A stretch of DNA of 64,000 bases from Protonemura montana. Taxonomy: Eukaryota; Arthropoda; Insecta; Plecoptera; Nemouridae. The notes below the pieces were generated by a model. The model had not been told where the DNA came from. It worked only from the letters and a program-made list of their open reading frames with translations, and did no database searches. The translations under genes were made by a program, and so were the position numbers. How positions within the stretch are numbered: the first letter of the stretch is position 1; each line of letters starts with the position of its first letter. Positions 14,714 to 24,983 of this stretch are shown piece after piece. Location: positions 8,804,001 through 8,868,000 of the forward strand of contig OX387606.1 in the NCBI GenBank assembly GCA_947568835.1, read 5' to 3'.

Positions 14714-17214
14714 TTACTGAAATTGCCGTCTCCTAGCAGCTCGCTGTTTGTCGAACCTCATTTCCATTTCTTCAAGCACTTTCGGTGTGTAGCGAACAAC
14801 TAGCTTCACTGAGCCTAGAGCTTGCTTCAAAAGCTCAACGGCTTTCTCGTGATTTTCTCCTTCGACAGACTGAAAAAACAATTAATTAATTCATGTTGCA
14901 GAGTGGGACACATTTGGGCAACCTTTTTTTATGAGAACCCAGTTCAAAAACTATATATTTTCACTTTGGTTCATGGTATATTTATATAGTTTTAATTTGT
15001 ACTGATTGGGATAGTTAAGACTCCGTCGCTACTGTCCTTTATTGCAAATAACCAGATACATATCAAAATGTCTCTAGTGTACAGAGTTTGCTATCACATT
15101 GCTTGTTATTGTACGCCAAAGATATAAAAAAAAAATTAAGTATGGTTGCAGTTCAGATACTTAAAATTTTGAAAAAGATTTTAGTTCCAGTTATTTAGCT
15201 TCAAGCTTTTGAAAAAAAAAGCTCTGGTTTTACAAAGAAAACGTTAAGTCTCAAAAATAGTTTTAACATAAATTACAAGAGTTGACGATTTTATCATAAT
15301 GATTCCACTAATGACTACCAGTTCCATTTAAAAAAATGCCTGGCCTATAGTGGCAACCACTAAACATAGGGACAGTTGTTTATCATGAATACGTAAAAGT
15401 TGTAGCAAGCTCACTCAACGGTAGCACTGTTTAAACATCTGACACCAGTTCAACTTCTTGGGTTTTCAGTTGCAAGACTTCTCTGGGAGAGTTCTCCTTA
15501 TATGTTTGTTAAGGACAAAATCATTTTCAGAAGTAGTTTTTCATAAAAGTAGACAATATTTATTTTGATTTTTTTTTAAGCCTAGATAACAAAACCATGC
15601 CAAATAGAACCTGCTTACCCAAAAAAAATGAACAAAATAACAACAAATTAAAAAAACTGAAGTTAATAAATATTTTTTTTTTTATTGAGTAGGTATAATC
15701 GTTGAGTGTAGGTTATAGGTAGAGTTTCAACGTCAATGTTACAGTCTCTGCGTGAAAAATGACTACCTTACCGACAAAAATACAGAGTACCGGAACATCA
15801 CGTTAAGTGGAGCCACTGTCGTATGAATTTTAATTTTGATATTTCTCGTAGGTTAACTCGCTTTTGAAACTTTTCATGCCCAAAAAATCACCATCAATGT
15901 TTACCTTAACGATTGATAAACACGTAACGATATTAAAAAGCGAGTAACCTACTATAAATATCGAAATTAAATTTCATACGACAGTGGCTCCACTTAACGC
16001 GACGTTCCGGTACTCTGCATTTTTGTCGGTAAGGTAGTCATTTGGCGGCCATCTTTCACGCAGAGACTGTAACATTGACGTTGTTTCTCTACCTAGAACC
16101 TACACTCAACGGTATAATGTCTCTGATCCCATTTCTAGTTAAAAGTAAAAAGTCACTTTGGATTTCAGAAATTTTAAATAACTGGTCCCATTATGAGGAC
16201 ACAATAAAAATCAGCTATTTAAATTTTTGGACTCTTTAAAAGTTAACTTTTTTTTTATTTAGCACACAAAAACAATATACTTGTTTACCTAGGTGACAAA
16301 AAAAAAGTACAATAAGTTACCAACTCTGATTATTCAGCATATCTTTGTCTCAAAAGAGCATTGAAGCTGTGAATTACTATTATATACTGCAAGACTCTTT
16401 TCAACACCCTGAATTTCCACATCACAGGTTTGCTATCATCTCAACAATGCCTGCATCCGGATCGGGTTTGTAAAATCGCTTATTTGTCTTGATTATCACA
16501 GTTCTTAATACACAAATTTGCAGTTGATAAAATGGCAAAATTTACTAGATAGAAACATCAATATGTATGATGGGTGAATTGGTGAAGTAACCTGGACCAT
16601 TAATTTCTTTCCTTACCACTCCATTGACAGAGAGCAGTTGGTCACCACGTTTCAGACCACCGTGTCGATCTGCAACTCCTCCGGGGATGATACGTGATAT
16701 ATAAATTGGGGAATTTTGCTCTTTTCCTCCCATCACATTAAAGCCAAGACCTTCTTCCGTCTTGGGCAGCTCCACAACACGGGGATGGGCGTGACCTTCG
16801 CTTGCTGCAAATGCAGCAACTGTGGCCTTTGCAGTGGCTGATGCTCGGATATCTTGTGAGCCTTGGATGTCAACAGTCTCGTACACATGTTCGTACACCT
16901 CACGAACGGCATTTAAAAAATCACTTTGCAGTACTTTCTGAAGCGCAGCAAGTTTCGTAGCTGGTACCTCACCACCTATGACAACATATGTGCAAATTAG
17001 TTCTTGATTATTCAATCAGTTTGATAATAAAATGTTTAATGATTACGTACTCTTTTGAAGTTTTTCCAGCAGTTCAATGGCCCGTTTTACATCTAAAGGA
17101 GCAGTTACAATACACAATGTATTTTACATAACCTACAATTTGATTCAGAACTGTCCAAAAAGTACTTTTACACTTACCTCTGGCCAAAGTTAGAGGTTCT
17201 CCTACTGCTGCCAT
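14714..17214 (-). CDS. lin-7: Protein lin-7 homolog (Veli), L27-PDZ scaffold
   Basis: Small scaffold of the LIN-2/LIN-7/LIN-10 (CASK-Veli-Mint) complex, which places receptors and channels at basolateral membranes and synapses. Four exons join in phase: 17214-17178, 17092-17051, 16975-16617 and 14869-14714, giving 197 residues, the normal family length. The start [22 protein letters not shown] matches the family. The L27 domain covers about residues 10-65 ([19 protein letters not shown]). The PDZ domain runs from [14 protein letters not shown], with the carboxylate-binding loop GLGF at residues 102-105, through [16 protein letters not shown] to [16 protein letters not shown]. The basic C-terminus ends RAARRRQFQ. 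The last intron (14870-16616) is long and holds a foldback element. No reading-frame damage is seen. Confidence 0.97.
15693..16118. mobile_element. Foldback MITE in the last lin-7 intron
   Basis: Two arms of about 167-175 bp, 15700-15866 and 15936-16111, are reverse complements of each other (roughly 90% by eye) around a 70-bp loop. The outer ends are CGTTGAGTGTAGG and its complement CCTACACTCAACG. Each side is bordered by GTATAAT (15693-15699 and 16112-16118), a 7-bp target duplication, or 8 bp if the adjoining G is counted. The right arm has about 10 extra bases including GATGGCCGCC. There is no coding capacity, so this is a non-autonomous element of unknown family. In the lin-7 pre-mRNA the arms would form a long hairpin. 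Confidence 0.88.
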
Positions 17215-17601
17215 TGTACTGTTAGTCTGACTCAGTTCAAAAAGTGAATTCTCAGCGAAAAAAAAATCTGTGAATTGCGTTAATACGAAACACAAATCGC
17301 GAGATCAACGCGAGATGAGGCAGTGTCAATGTCACAGGCGGTCAGTGAACAGGCACGAAAGGCATGAACGATTCTTTGAGAACCCCGCCCCGCCCAATTC
17401 GCTGTGGCAGCCAAATTATTTTCTTTTGTTTCGACTTAAGAATGGCTGGTAAAATTGCGATCCCGTGCCTAAATGTATACTTTTTATAGAACGCTAGGGT
17501 TCACGATTCTTTCTGGTGTGGATTAAAACTGCTCTCTGCTGCTACCATAGGAAAAGGTTGCTACATAACCTGCACGCTGCTGCACGCTCAACATGGCTAT
17601 C

Positions 17602-17628
17602 ATCAGAGATCTATCATAGATCTCTGAT
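17602..17628. repeat. 27-bp palindrome
   Basis: Thirteen-base arms (ATCAGAGATCTAT and its exact complement) surround a single central C at 17615. Related CTGATAG words follow at once (17625-17642). It could be a protein-binding dyad or a hairpin; no function can be assigned from sequence. Confidence 0.6.
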
Positions 17629-18035
17629 AGAACCCCTGATAGTACTGCATTACTAGTGAGATTTCCCTCTTCATAAAAAGGCAAGGACACCATTGACTGT
17701 CCACAACATCTAATGTAAGGACAACATATTGCCCAACAACCTGTCATCAACAATAACTTACAACCACTTAGCTTGAATTAGGAGCAGGACACCAACTATG
17801 ACAGGAAACTCAAGATATTGCACATAGATCTCAGTTTACACTTTATCGGATTCAAACCTTTTTGCTGGCATTTCAATGTTTGAAAGTACAGTGCAGGGAA
17901 AAAATACTCTCGATTCCACAATGTTAGTGTAGTACAATTCAATTTACTTTTTTCGATTAAAATGTACAGTACATCTTTTTAAATACTTTTCAGAACAATC
18001 TGGAATAACATTGTGGTGCATGTCTAGTGCCTATT

Positions 18036-18085
18036 TTTATTGGTTTACATACATGTAACGTAGCCATCGACTGTACACCTTTATT
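18036..18085 (-). other. Poly(A) signals of the ADP/ATP translocase gene
   Basis: Two AATAAA hexamers read on the minus strand, at 18085-18080 and 18041-18036, follow the translocase stop at 18181. Their spacing fits a short 3' untranslated region. Which one is used cannot be told. Confidence 0.5.
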
Positions 18086-18180
18086 GAAAGTTATTCCAAG
18101 ATGAGTATCGGAATGAACCGGGGGATGGAATGTCCGATAGAATAAAGTGAATGCTACACAACGATGAAATTGGCCTAGAT

Positions 18181-19887
18181 TTACATGAGGTCTTTCAGCT
18201 CATCATATAAGACAAGCACCATAGCGCCACCGGTACCACGAAGCACATTGGAGAAAGCACCCTTGAAGAAAGCACCACTTCCTTCATTCTTGAGGATCTT
18301 GCCCCAGCAGTCGATGGTGTTCTTGTACATAATGTCAGCCTTGGCACGGCCAGACTGCATCATCATTCGCCTCCTGACGGTGTCGAAGGGATACGACACA
18401 ATACCAGACACAGTTGTCACGCACTGGAAGCAAAGAAAAAGTTAGTTCTCATGTTACAATCGAAATACTGCACACCGTCACTACGGTTTGCTTTGAAAGA
18501 AATCCAATCCATTTACCTGGGCAATAGCGAACGAGATGTAGAAAGGTGTTGTCTTGGGATTGGGGAGCATGCCCTTGGCGGTGTCGAACAAGCCAAAGTA
18601 TGCAGCCCTGTAGATGATGATGCCCTGGACAGACACACCGAATCCACGGTACAATCCGAGGAGGCCATCACTCTTGAAGACCGATGACAAGCAGTGTCCA
18701 AGTCCAGTGAACTCCCGAGCTCCAGTCTTGCCGATGTCAGCTGCCAACCTGAGAAGGACATTTGAATGTCATTAGTGTCATTGTCTGATATAGCAAGTCC
18801 TTGTTGAACTAGGTACTCCAACGATTCAAAGCCTAGTGATTTTTTTTAAGGTTTTATCTTTCAGACAAGAACTTATTATTACATGTTCTATAGAGGTGGC
18901 ATATAGGACAGATAATGAAAAAACAGGCATTTTTAGCGAACCTTGTTCGGGCGAAGTCAAGAGGGTAGACGAAGCAGAGGGAGGTGGCTCCAGCAGCTCC
19001 ACCGGAGGCAAGGTTACCAGCAAAGTAACGCCAGAACTGTGTGTTCTTGTCAACTCCTCCAAGGAACACCTGCTTGTACTTGTCCTTGAACGCGAAGTTA
19101 AGTGCTTGTGTTGGGAAGTAACGGATGACGTTGGCCAAGTTACCTCTCCAGAAACTGGCGAATCCCTGCTCTTTGGGGATGCGCACAAAGCAGTCGACAA
19201 TTCCTGAAACACAGCATACAGGAGCATGAAAAAAAAAGGTCGAGCAATCCTCTTCATTTTTCTGCAGCATAGACCTGGGCAGGCTGAGTGCCAAAAATAT
19301 TCTCTTTCACAAGAGGTTGCAGCCTGGCTATGGAGATTTTTAACCTAAATGAATGAATAAAGCTTCATTGGTTATTGGCAGACCATAAACATCTGGCCAA
19401 AGTCCTAGCAGCTCGATATAGTGTATTTATACCTCTACCTTAAAGTATAGAGAGACGTTGAATTATCATTTATCGCAAGAGTGCCGTTTTCTAGCTCAAG
19501 GCCTTCCTAGAAAGATGGGAGGGATTTCAGAATTTTTCTTTGCTGCGGCGCCCGGCATGTGGCAAGGTGAGAACCCAATGTGAACAGTCCAGTAACCTGA
19601 CATTGGCAGCTACATACACAGCGAAAATGAAGGTACATTTTTCCAGATCTGTATTCTGTCAGCTACCGGCACTGCACAAAATGGCTTCTGACAAAATCGG
19701 CTAGGCCTAATTGCAAATTACACTCACCCTTGTATTGGTTTTCCTTCGAGATCTGCTTGGAGACAGCTTGTACTTGCAAAAGCAACTTCACACGCTCGAT
19801 GGGAGCTACACAGGTTTTCGATACGGCAGCAGAGATACCACCGGCGGCGAAATCTTTAGCAAACGAAACTGGGTCGGCGAGCGACAT
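18181..19887 (-). CDS. ANT: ADP/ATP translocase (adenine nucleotide carrier)
   Basis: Inner-mitochondrial-membrane carrier that exchanges matrix ATP for cytosolic ADP; SLC25 family. Four exons join in phase: 19887-19728, 19203-18942, 18748-18517 and 18423-18181, giving 298 residues, the normal length. The start is [20 protein letters not shown]. Three mitochondrial-carrier repeats carry their PX(D/E)XX(K/R) motifs: PIERVK, PLDFAR and PFDTVR. The diagnostic RRRMMM motif of adenine nucleotide carriers is at residues 235-240. The C-terminus is [12 protein letters not shown]-like ([12 protein letters not shown]), as in other animals. No damage is seen. Animals often carry several paralogues; this is the only one in the window. 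The strong CpG-rich leader upstream of 19887 fits a highly expressed gene. Confidence 0.98.
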
Positions 19888-20929
19888 CTTGACTGGACTG
19901 TTGTTCGAGTGATGGCAGCCGAAAGAGGAAGAACGACGGTGGGTAGTCGGTAACGAGACTCAGATCCCGGCTCGGTTATGCAACACGAATTCTCATTCGT
20001 GAAAGTTCGTGTACGTATTGCCGATTCTGGCCAATGAGAGAACTTGTTAGATACAGAAACATTGACGTCAAAACGAACGTCGATTTTGGTTGGCCGCACG
20101 ACTCGAGCTGCAGCCGACAAATCGATCGGTAGATGGTCATGTGGTCCCTCGGTCATGCGGTGCGCCGGGACAAAAGCCAAAATATATCCTCCGATTTACA
20201 AACGCTACTCTCAAAATAATAACCCAATAAATGCTTCAAATATATTCTGATTAGGCAACCCGCTAAAAATACCACATTCTTAAAGGCAAGGACAAAGTAA
20301 AGTTAATTTTTTTTCGGGAATACCTTCCCTAGTATGTATTTTTTGTATATCCATCAGAAAAGAAAAGGAAGATAAAAATATGATTGACCTATATTCAGGT
20401 TCAGAAAATAAATCAGTTGGCACAGTCGTCATTCTAGTAATCATTTCGCATAGACTAGACCCCCAAAGCCTTTTGTCTGTAGAAATCACACTGTACAGTT
20501 TGCTGGAGCAGGTATTGATCTCTATATTCCAGTTAAACTCACTTTCAATTAGATTTTAAATACATTTTATTCAGTTGCTATACAACTTTCTTAAAACAAT
20601 GGTATGCAACAAGTGATAATTACACTGATAATTGATTGAAATATAAGAGATGGTGTACCCTTGAATTCATAGCATAGAGATAGCATATCATAAAGATGTG
20701 ATAATAGTTAATGTAATATACAAATTAAAGACTTTTTTTTTATAACTCATAATGTACACATTATCTTAAAATAAACAATAATAAATTGGGTTATCCCAGA
20801 ATATGTAGAGCTGATATAAATAATACTAGAGTATTGCTCAAAGGCATGACCAGAGGCATGACCTATGCAGTTGACTTGCTTAACAATTGCAGCCAAAGCC
20901 AAGAGGAGGCATACCTATGCGTTTAGCAA
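19888..20929. other. Translocase promoter and TMEM9 3' region
   Basis: The first 300 bases, up to about 20200, are richer in CpG than the surroundings and should hold the translocase promoter and leader. An open antisense frame there (20180-19806) overlaps the first exon out of frame and is not a gene. The right part is AT-rich and includes a minus-strand AATAAA at 20571-20566, about 360 bases past the TMEM9 stop. Confidence 0.5.
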
Positions 20930-21805
20930 TCAGTTCAACATAGTGTGTCGATCATAAATGTTTCGTCGTTGCTCTCGTACTTGTCTCTTCCATTTATCTT
21001 GCTGGTGACCGACTCTGTTGAGGACGTTTCCGCGAACGCCCATGGCGTGAGAAGTACCTGCCGTTGCCACAACTTCACCACTTGGTTCCTCGAGCTGGAA
21101 ATAAATATTTACCAAAAATAAGATTAATTTTCTTGAATGAAGTATAAAATTGAAGAGATTTGTTACAAGCAAAGACATACCTCTTCGTTAGTATGCTCTT
21201 GATAGCTGCCTTTAGCACGTTTATTGAGTAGTGGATCCAAGCAGATGAGAAATAACATGTAAATAACTAGTATAGATATGATCCAGATGACAATGATAAC
21301 AACAACCTTAATTATTGTTGTGTTTCTGCTTTCATATTTGCATTCACATCGAGGACAAAACTCTTGTTCTTTTCCTTTGATATCGCCTCCTACTTGTGGT
21401 AGGATTACATTATCACAATCACTGAAAGAAATAAAATAATCGTTTTAGGATTTTTGTCAATTTTATGTGAGGAACTATATTTCACTGCAAATACTACAAC
21501 TCACCACTTGTTCGGTGGTACATTTCCGATGTACAGTTTTCGGTTGGAGTGAGTGCCGTTTACGACAGAAGGATTCGGACAGACACATTTGCAGCGTACA
21601 TCCTCATATGATTGTGCCTGACGGCCAAAAAAAAACACAGTAACATCAATTATCATCATTTTGCAGAAAAAGCTGGATCTGACAAGCAATAAGGACACCT
21701 GTACAATAGCCTCTTTCTAAAAATAATGCCCAAAGCACATACATTTACCGACGTCAGATGACACACTGTAAACAACAGGAGCAAAATGCAAGCTTTAAGA
21801 TACAT
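20930..21805 (-). CDS. TMEM9: TMEM9 family protein (endolysosomal, V-ATPase assembly)
   Basis: Single-pass protein of late endosomes and lysosomes. Vertebrate TMEM9 binds the V-ATPase accessory subunit ATP6AP2 and promotes V-ATPase assembly. Four exons join in phase: 21805-21749, 21617-21505, 21421-21181 and 21094-20930, giving 191 residues, close to the 183 of human TMEM9. Residues 1-19 are a signal peptide (MYLKACILLLLFTVCHLTS). The lumenal part is cysteine-rich (EDVRCKCVCP, CDCDN, FCPRCECKYESRNTT) with two N-glycosylation sequons. The membrane segment is at about 94-117, followed by LDPLLNKR. The conserved cytosolic tail contains NVLNRVGHQQDKWKRQVREQR and ends NIYDRHTMLN. It lies head-to-head with WDR77, 288 bp apart. 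Confidence 0.95.
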
Positions 21806-22093
21806 ATTTTTGAGAAAAATACACCAGAAAGAGGATTATTTATCGTGAATAGTCTTAAATAGTTTGACAGCTCGTCACCACACGCCACACGGTAAAATGA
21901 CAGCCACTGACAACAGCTGATCTTCAGCTGCTTGGAAGTCTGCTCGATCTGCTCTACCATTGGCTGATTCTCTGAAGGTCGAGTCTCATGATTTGTTCGG
22001 CGGCTGAAATCAACAACTTTTAGGTTAAGATCTAGAGAACGTGGTTGTAGCCGTTCCGTGTTTTTCTGGATTCGACCTAATAGCAAAAGTAGA
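21806..22093. promoter_or_regulatory. Shared promoter region of TMEM9 and WDR77
   Basis: Only 288 bases separate the two start codons, which face away from each other, so both leaders and both core promoters must lie here unless a start site is further inside a gene. No TATA box is obvious at a suitable place. A bidirectional promoter is inferred from geometry, not from a recognised motif. Confidence 0.6.
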
Positions 22094-24272
22094 ATGAATT
22101 TCAATGATCTTGACCCTCATCTAAACGCGGAAGGGTATAGGAATCATCATCCGACAAATTTGTTGGAGAACCAGATCGATTTCGTGGAATGTAACAAAGG
22201 TAACCTACCTGTTAACTCTGACGAGTGCATGAGGTTATTGTCACTGCTTACTAGTATTTAATATTTGAAAGTAGAACTTCATTTAATCGTCACTGTTATT
22301 TGTATTCTGTATGCCATTTTAATGTGACTATCGCATTATTTCACTTTTAGATGGAAATCTTTTGCTGGGATGCTCGTCTTTGACTGGCCGTTTTTGGAAT
22401 GGTTCCGTCTACTATTGTGCCGATGCAGATGCTGCTCCTGACAATGCTATTGCTAGTTTGAAGTGCGAGACAGGCGTTGTCGAGGGAAACTTTCTAGCCG
22501 GCAAACGTGTAAGTATTAGCTTGCAATCAATTCTTATGAATTAATCTGTTTCGTATTTTTTGTGTAATTTACCAATTTTGTGTCGAGTAGATCATTGTTG
22601 CTGAGGATTCTGGAGTCATTGCAGTAGGTGCAATTATAACCAAAGATGACCCTACCACAAACAAACGTTCATCGACACTGAACATACTCAGCTCTACTTG
22701 CGAACATGACGATACCATTTCTACACTTTCAGTCTTCTCTGATTTAACACATGCTGTGACTGGAGGCAATGACAAAAAGTATGAAAATATAAAAAAAAAG
22801 TTTTATTATGATTGAACTATGTGCATCTGTCAGCAATCTTAAATACATTTTCTGGTTTTTTCTTTCAGCATCAAAGTGTTCGATATTGAGACACTGGTTG
22901 CTGAACACACTTTTCGGCCAGCACATCGAAAAAGAGTCACCTCAGTTAGCGGGAAACCAAATGCTGGAAACCACCAAATTTTCGCATCCAGCTCTTTGGA
23001 TGGATACGTTATGTTGTGGGACACTCGTAAAAGCAAACCTGCTATGGTTCTAATGAAAGATCCTACTGTTGAGTTCACTGCTCTCGCCTGGCACTTTTCT
23101 CAACCAGACATTCTTGCCATTGGCTCAAACCAGGGGAAGGTCACACTGGTTGACACTCGCCAGTTGAGCATGGAAGAGGGAAGCGCAATCCGAGAAATAA
23201 AATGCTTCGACCGCCCAATACATCGGCTGCGGTTTGCTGGCCATTGGTATGTAATTAAAGTTTCTTTAAAACTGTTACTAGCTATGACATCATTTTCATG
23301 CAGTAAACTGTGGGAATGTAGAATTTTTGATGTTTTATTTTATACTTGGATAGCAGTTCTGTAAAGGAAATTAAAAAAAAAAATTGTTAGCAGATTTTAA
23401 AATTAGTCTCATCAATAAATGGCAGAGGTATCAGCAAACTCTTGTTGTAAGTAGTTATTGTTATTAGTTAGTACTTCCATCTAAACTTACCAATAGGTAC
23501 AAATGAGTCAAGTTCCGATTTTTCCTACTAATTCAGATAAAGCTAGCCAATAACTCGAGATACCAGACGACCATCTGTGCCGTCGAAGCTTCTTTATAAT
23601 GTAGTTTCCAAAATGTGTGCATTAATAGGATGTTTGCTTTGAACTACATGCGTAGAGGTAAGATTTATTTATTTTTCCAGTCACGACTGGCTGGCCGTCT
23701 GCGCAAACGACACCCCGGTAAAGGTACTCGACTGCTCGTCAGACACACCGAAAGTGATGTAAGTTGATGTGTTGATTCCGTGTCCGCCACACCCCATTCC
23801 ACAATCGGCCACAAAGCAGAGGAAATACTAATTCTACTGTGCTTTCGTACTGATATTACATCAATTAAAATCTGATGTAATATGTTCTGCTAAATAAATA
23901 TAGCAGATGTGATTACAGCTTTTTCAGTTGTGTGATTCAGCCGGGGGAGTAATCTCTTGTAAGCCATGGACTGCAGAAGATATTATTGATGTGTAAATGG
24001 AAAAAGAGCTTTGGAATTGAAACCTGTTAGTTGGAGATTGTTTGAATCTTTAAAGATATCTTTGTAATTCTGAGAACTAGGAAGCCATGTGAAGGTTATA
24101 ATGTGAATTATGATTTCTTGCTTTTGGCAGCTTCGAAAACGACAGGCATATCGACTTCGTCCGAGGTCTGGCGTGGCATCCCATCTCGCACAAACTCATT
24201 TCCTGCGGCTGGGACCGCAAGGTTTTTACCCACACCGTCGATCTTTCGTCGAGCAATATGGACGCTAAATAA
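22094..24272 (+). CDS. WDR77: Methylosome protein 50 (WDR77/MEP50), WD40 cofactor of PRMT5
   Basis: WD-repeat partner of the arginine methyltransferase PRMT5; the complex symmetrically dimethylates Sm proteins and histones (Drosophila homologue valois). Six exons join in phase: 22094-22199, 22351-22508, 22591-22778, 22869-23246, 23681-23758 and 24131-24272, giving 349 residues (human 342). Family markers include GNLLLGCSSLTGRFWNGS, VAEDSGVIAVG, SSTCEHDDTISTLSVFSD, HAVTGGNDKNIKVFDIE, SLDGYVMLWDTR, TALAWHFSQPD, DFVRGLAWHPISHKLISCGW and the C-terminal WDRKVFTHTVDLSS. The WD repeats are divergent, as usual in this family. The ATG at 22094 is the first in frame after the head-to-head promoter. An AATAAA lies 267 bases past the stop. 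Sm methylation links it to snRNP assembly, as does the nearby U1-70K gene, but nothing shows co-regulation. Confidence 0.95.
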
Positions 24273-24983
24273 GAATTCCAGCTACATCTACGAGACTAAA
24301 ATTACAATTCACGAGCGAGTCCAGTTCAAACTAGATCTGAGCGAAATATGTATGTTTCTTAAACTCTAGATAGGAAAATGTTGTATTTTAACTTGAATTA
24401 ATTGGTGTTTTTTTCTTTAAAGTAAATGTAAACATGTTCTTCATTCAACAATTTAATTTGTTATCTGCCATAACACATTCCCCAACATTCACCAGATATA
24501 AATTATTCGTAACGCTTTTGTCATGCGAAATTGATTCAAATAAATGAAAATTGTAAAAGTCAAGAAATCATTCAAAATCAAAATATACACACAAAATAAT
24601 AAACACAGATATTTGTAACAAAATATGCAATCGATTTAGTTCACAATAAGTATCAGTCATGGTCTTATAGACTCCTAATTCCCTGCCAACCATTGATTTA
24701 AAATCCCATATCATAATTAATATGGTGGTCTTAATTACTCTTTTTATCATTAAATGTAGGTATTTAAAATATGCAAGAGCAAGGCATGTATTATTATACC
24801 TGGAAGTGTTCTTGTGTCTACAAAACCAGTCCAACAACGATCCCCTTGTTATTCTAGTAGGTAGTTAATGAAAGTTGAAAGCTGACGACCATGCCGTGTA
24901 TCAAAGTCGACCGTCTGTTGAGGGAAGTGTATGTCATCCAGCATTCCGCCGTGCCGTTTTGCGCCGTTGCGAGCCTGACCGCC
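24273..24983. other. Tail-to-tail spacer between WDR77 and SND1
   Basis: AT-rich 711 bases holding both 3' untranslated regions. A plus-strand AATAAA at 24539-24544 suits WDR77. I see no clear minus-strand AATAAA for SND1. The open frame at 24837-24568 looks like chance. Confidence 0.55.
24539..24544 (+). other. Poly(A) signal candidate of WDR77
   Basis: AATAAA hexamer 267 bases past the WDR77 stop codon, in AT-rich DNA, the only one on this strand at a plausible distance. Confidence 0.5.

Larger units (their letters stand above)
17215..18180. other. Spacer between lin-7 start and ADP/ATP translocase 3' end
   Basis: Contains the lin-7 promoter and leader on its left and the translocase 3' untranslated region on its right. 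It holds a 27-bp near-perfect palindrome at 17602-17628. On the minus strand, AATAAA motifs lie at 18085-18080 and 18041-18036, 96-140 bases past the translocase stop, and are good poly(A)-signal candidates. No further exon was found. Confidence 0.55.

Noticed and set aside
19806-20180. 124-codon minus-strand open frame at the translocase start
   Set aside because: It overlaps the real first translocase exon out of frame and runs into a CpG-rich leader. Splice phase and family match support only the translocase frame.
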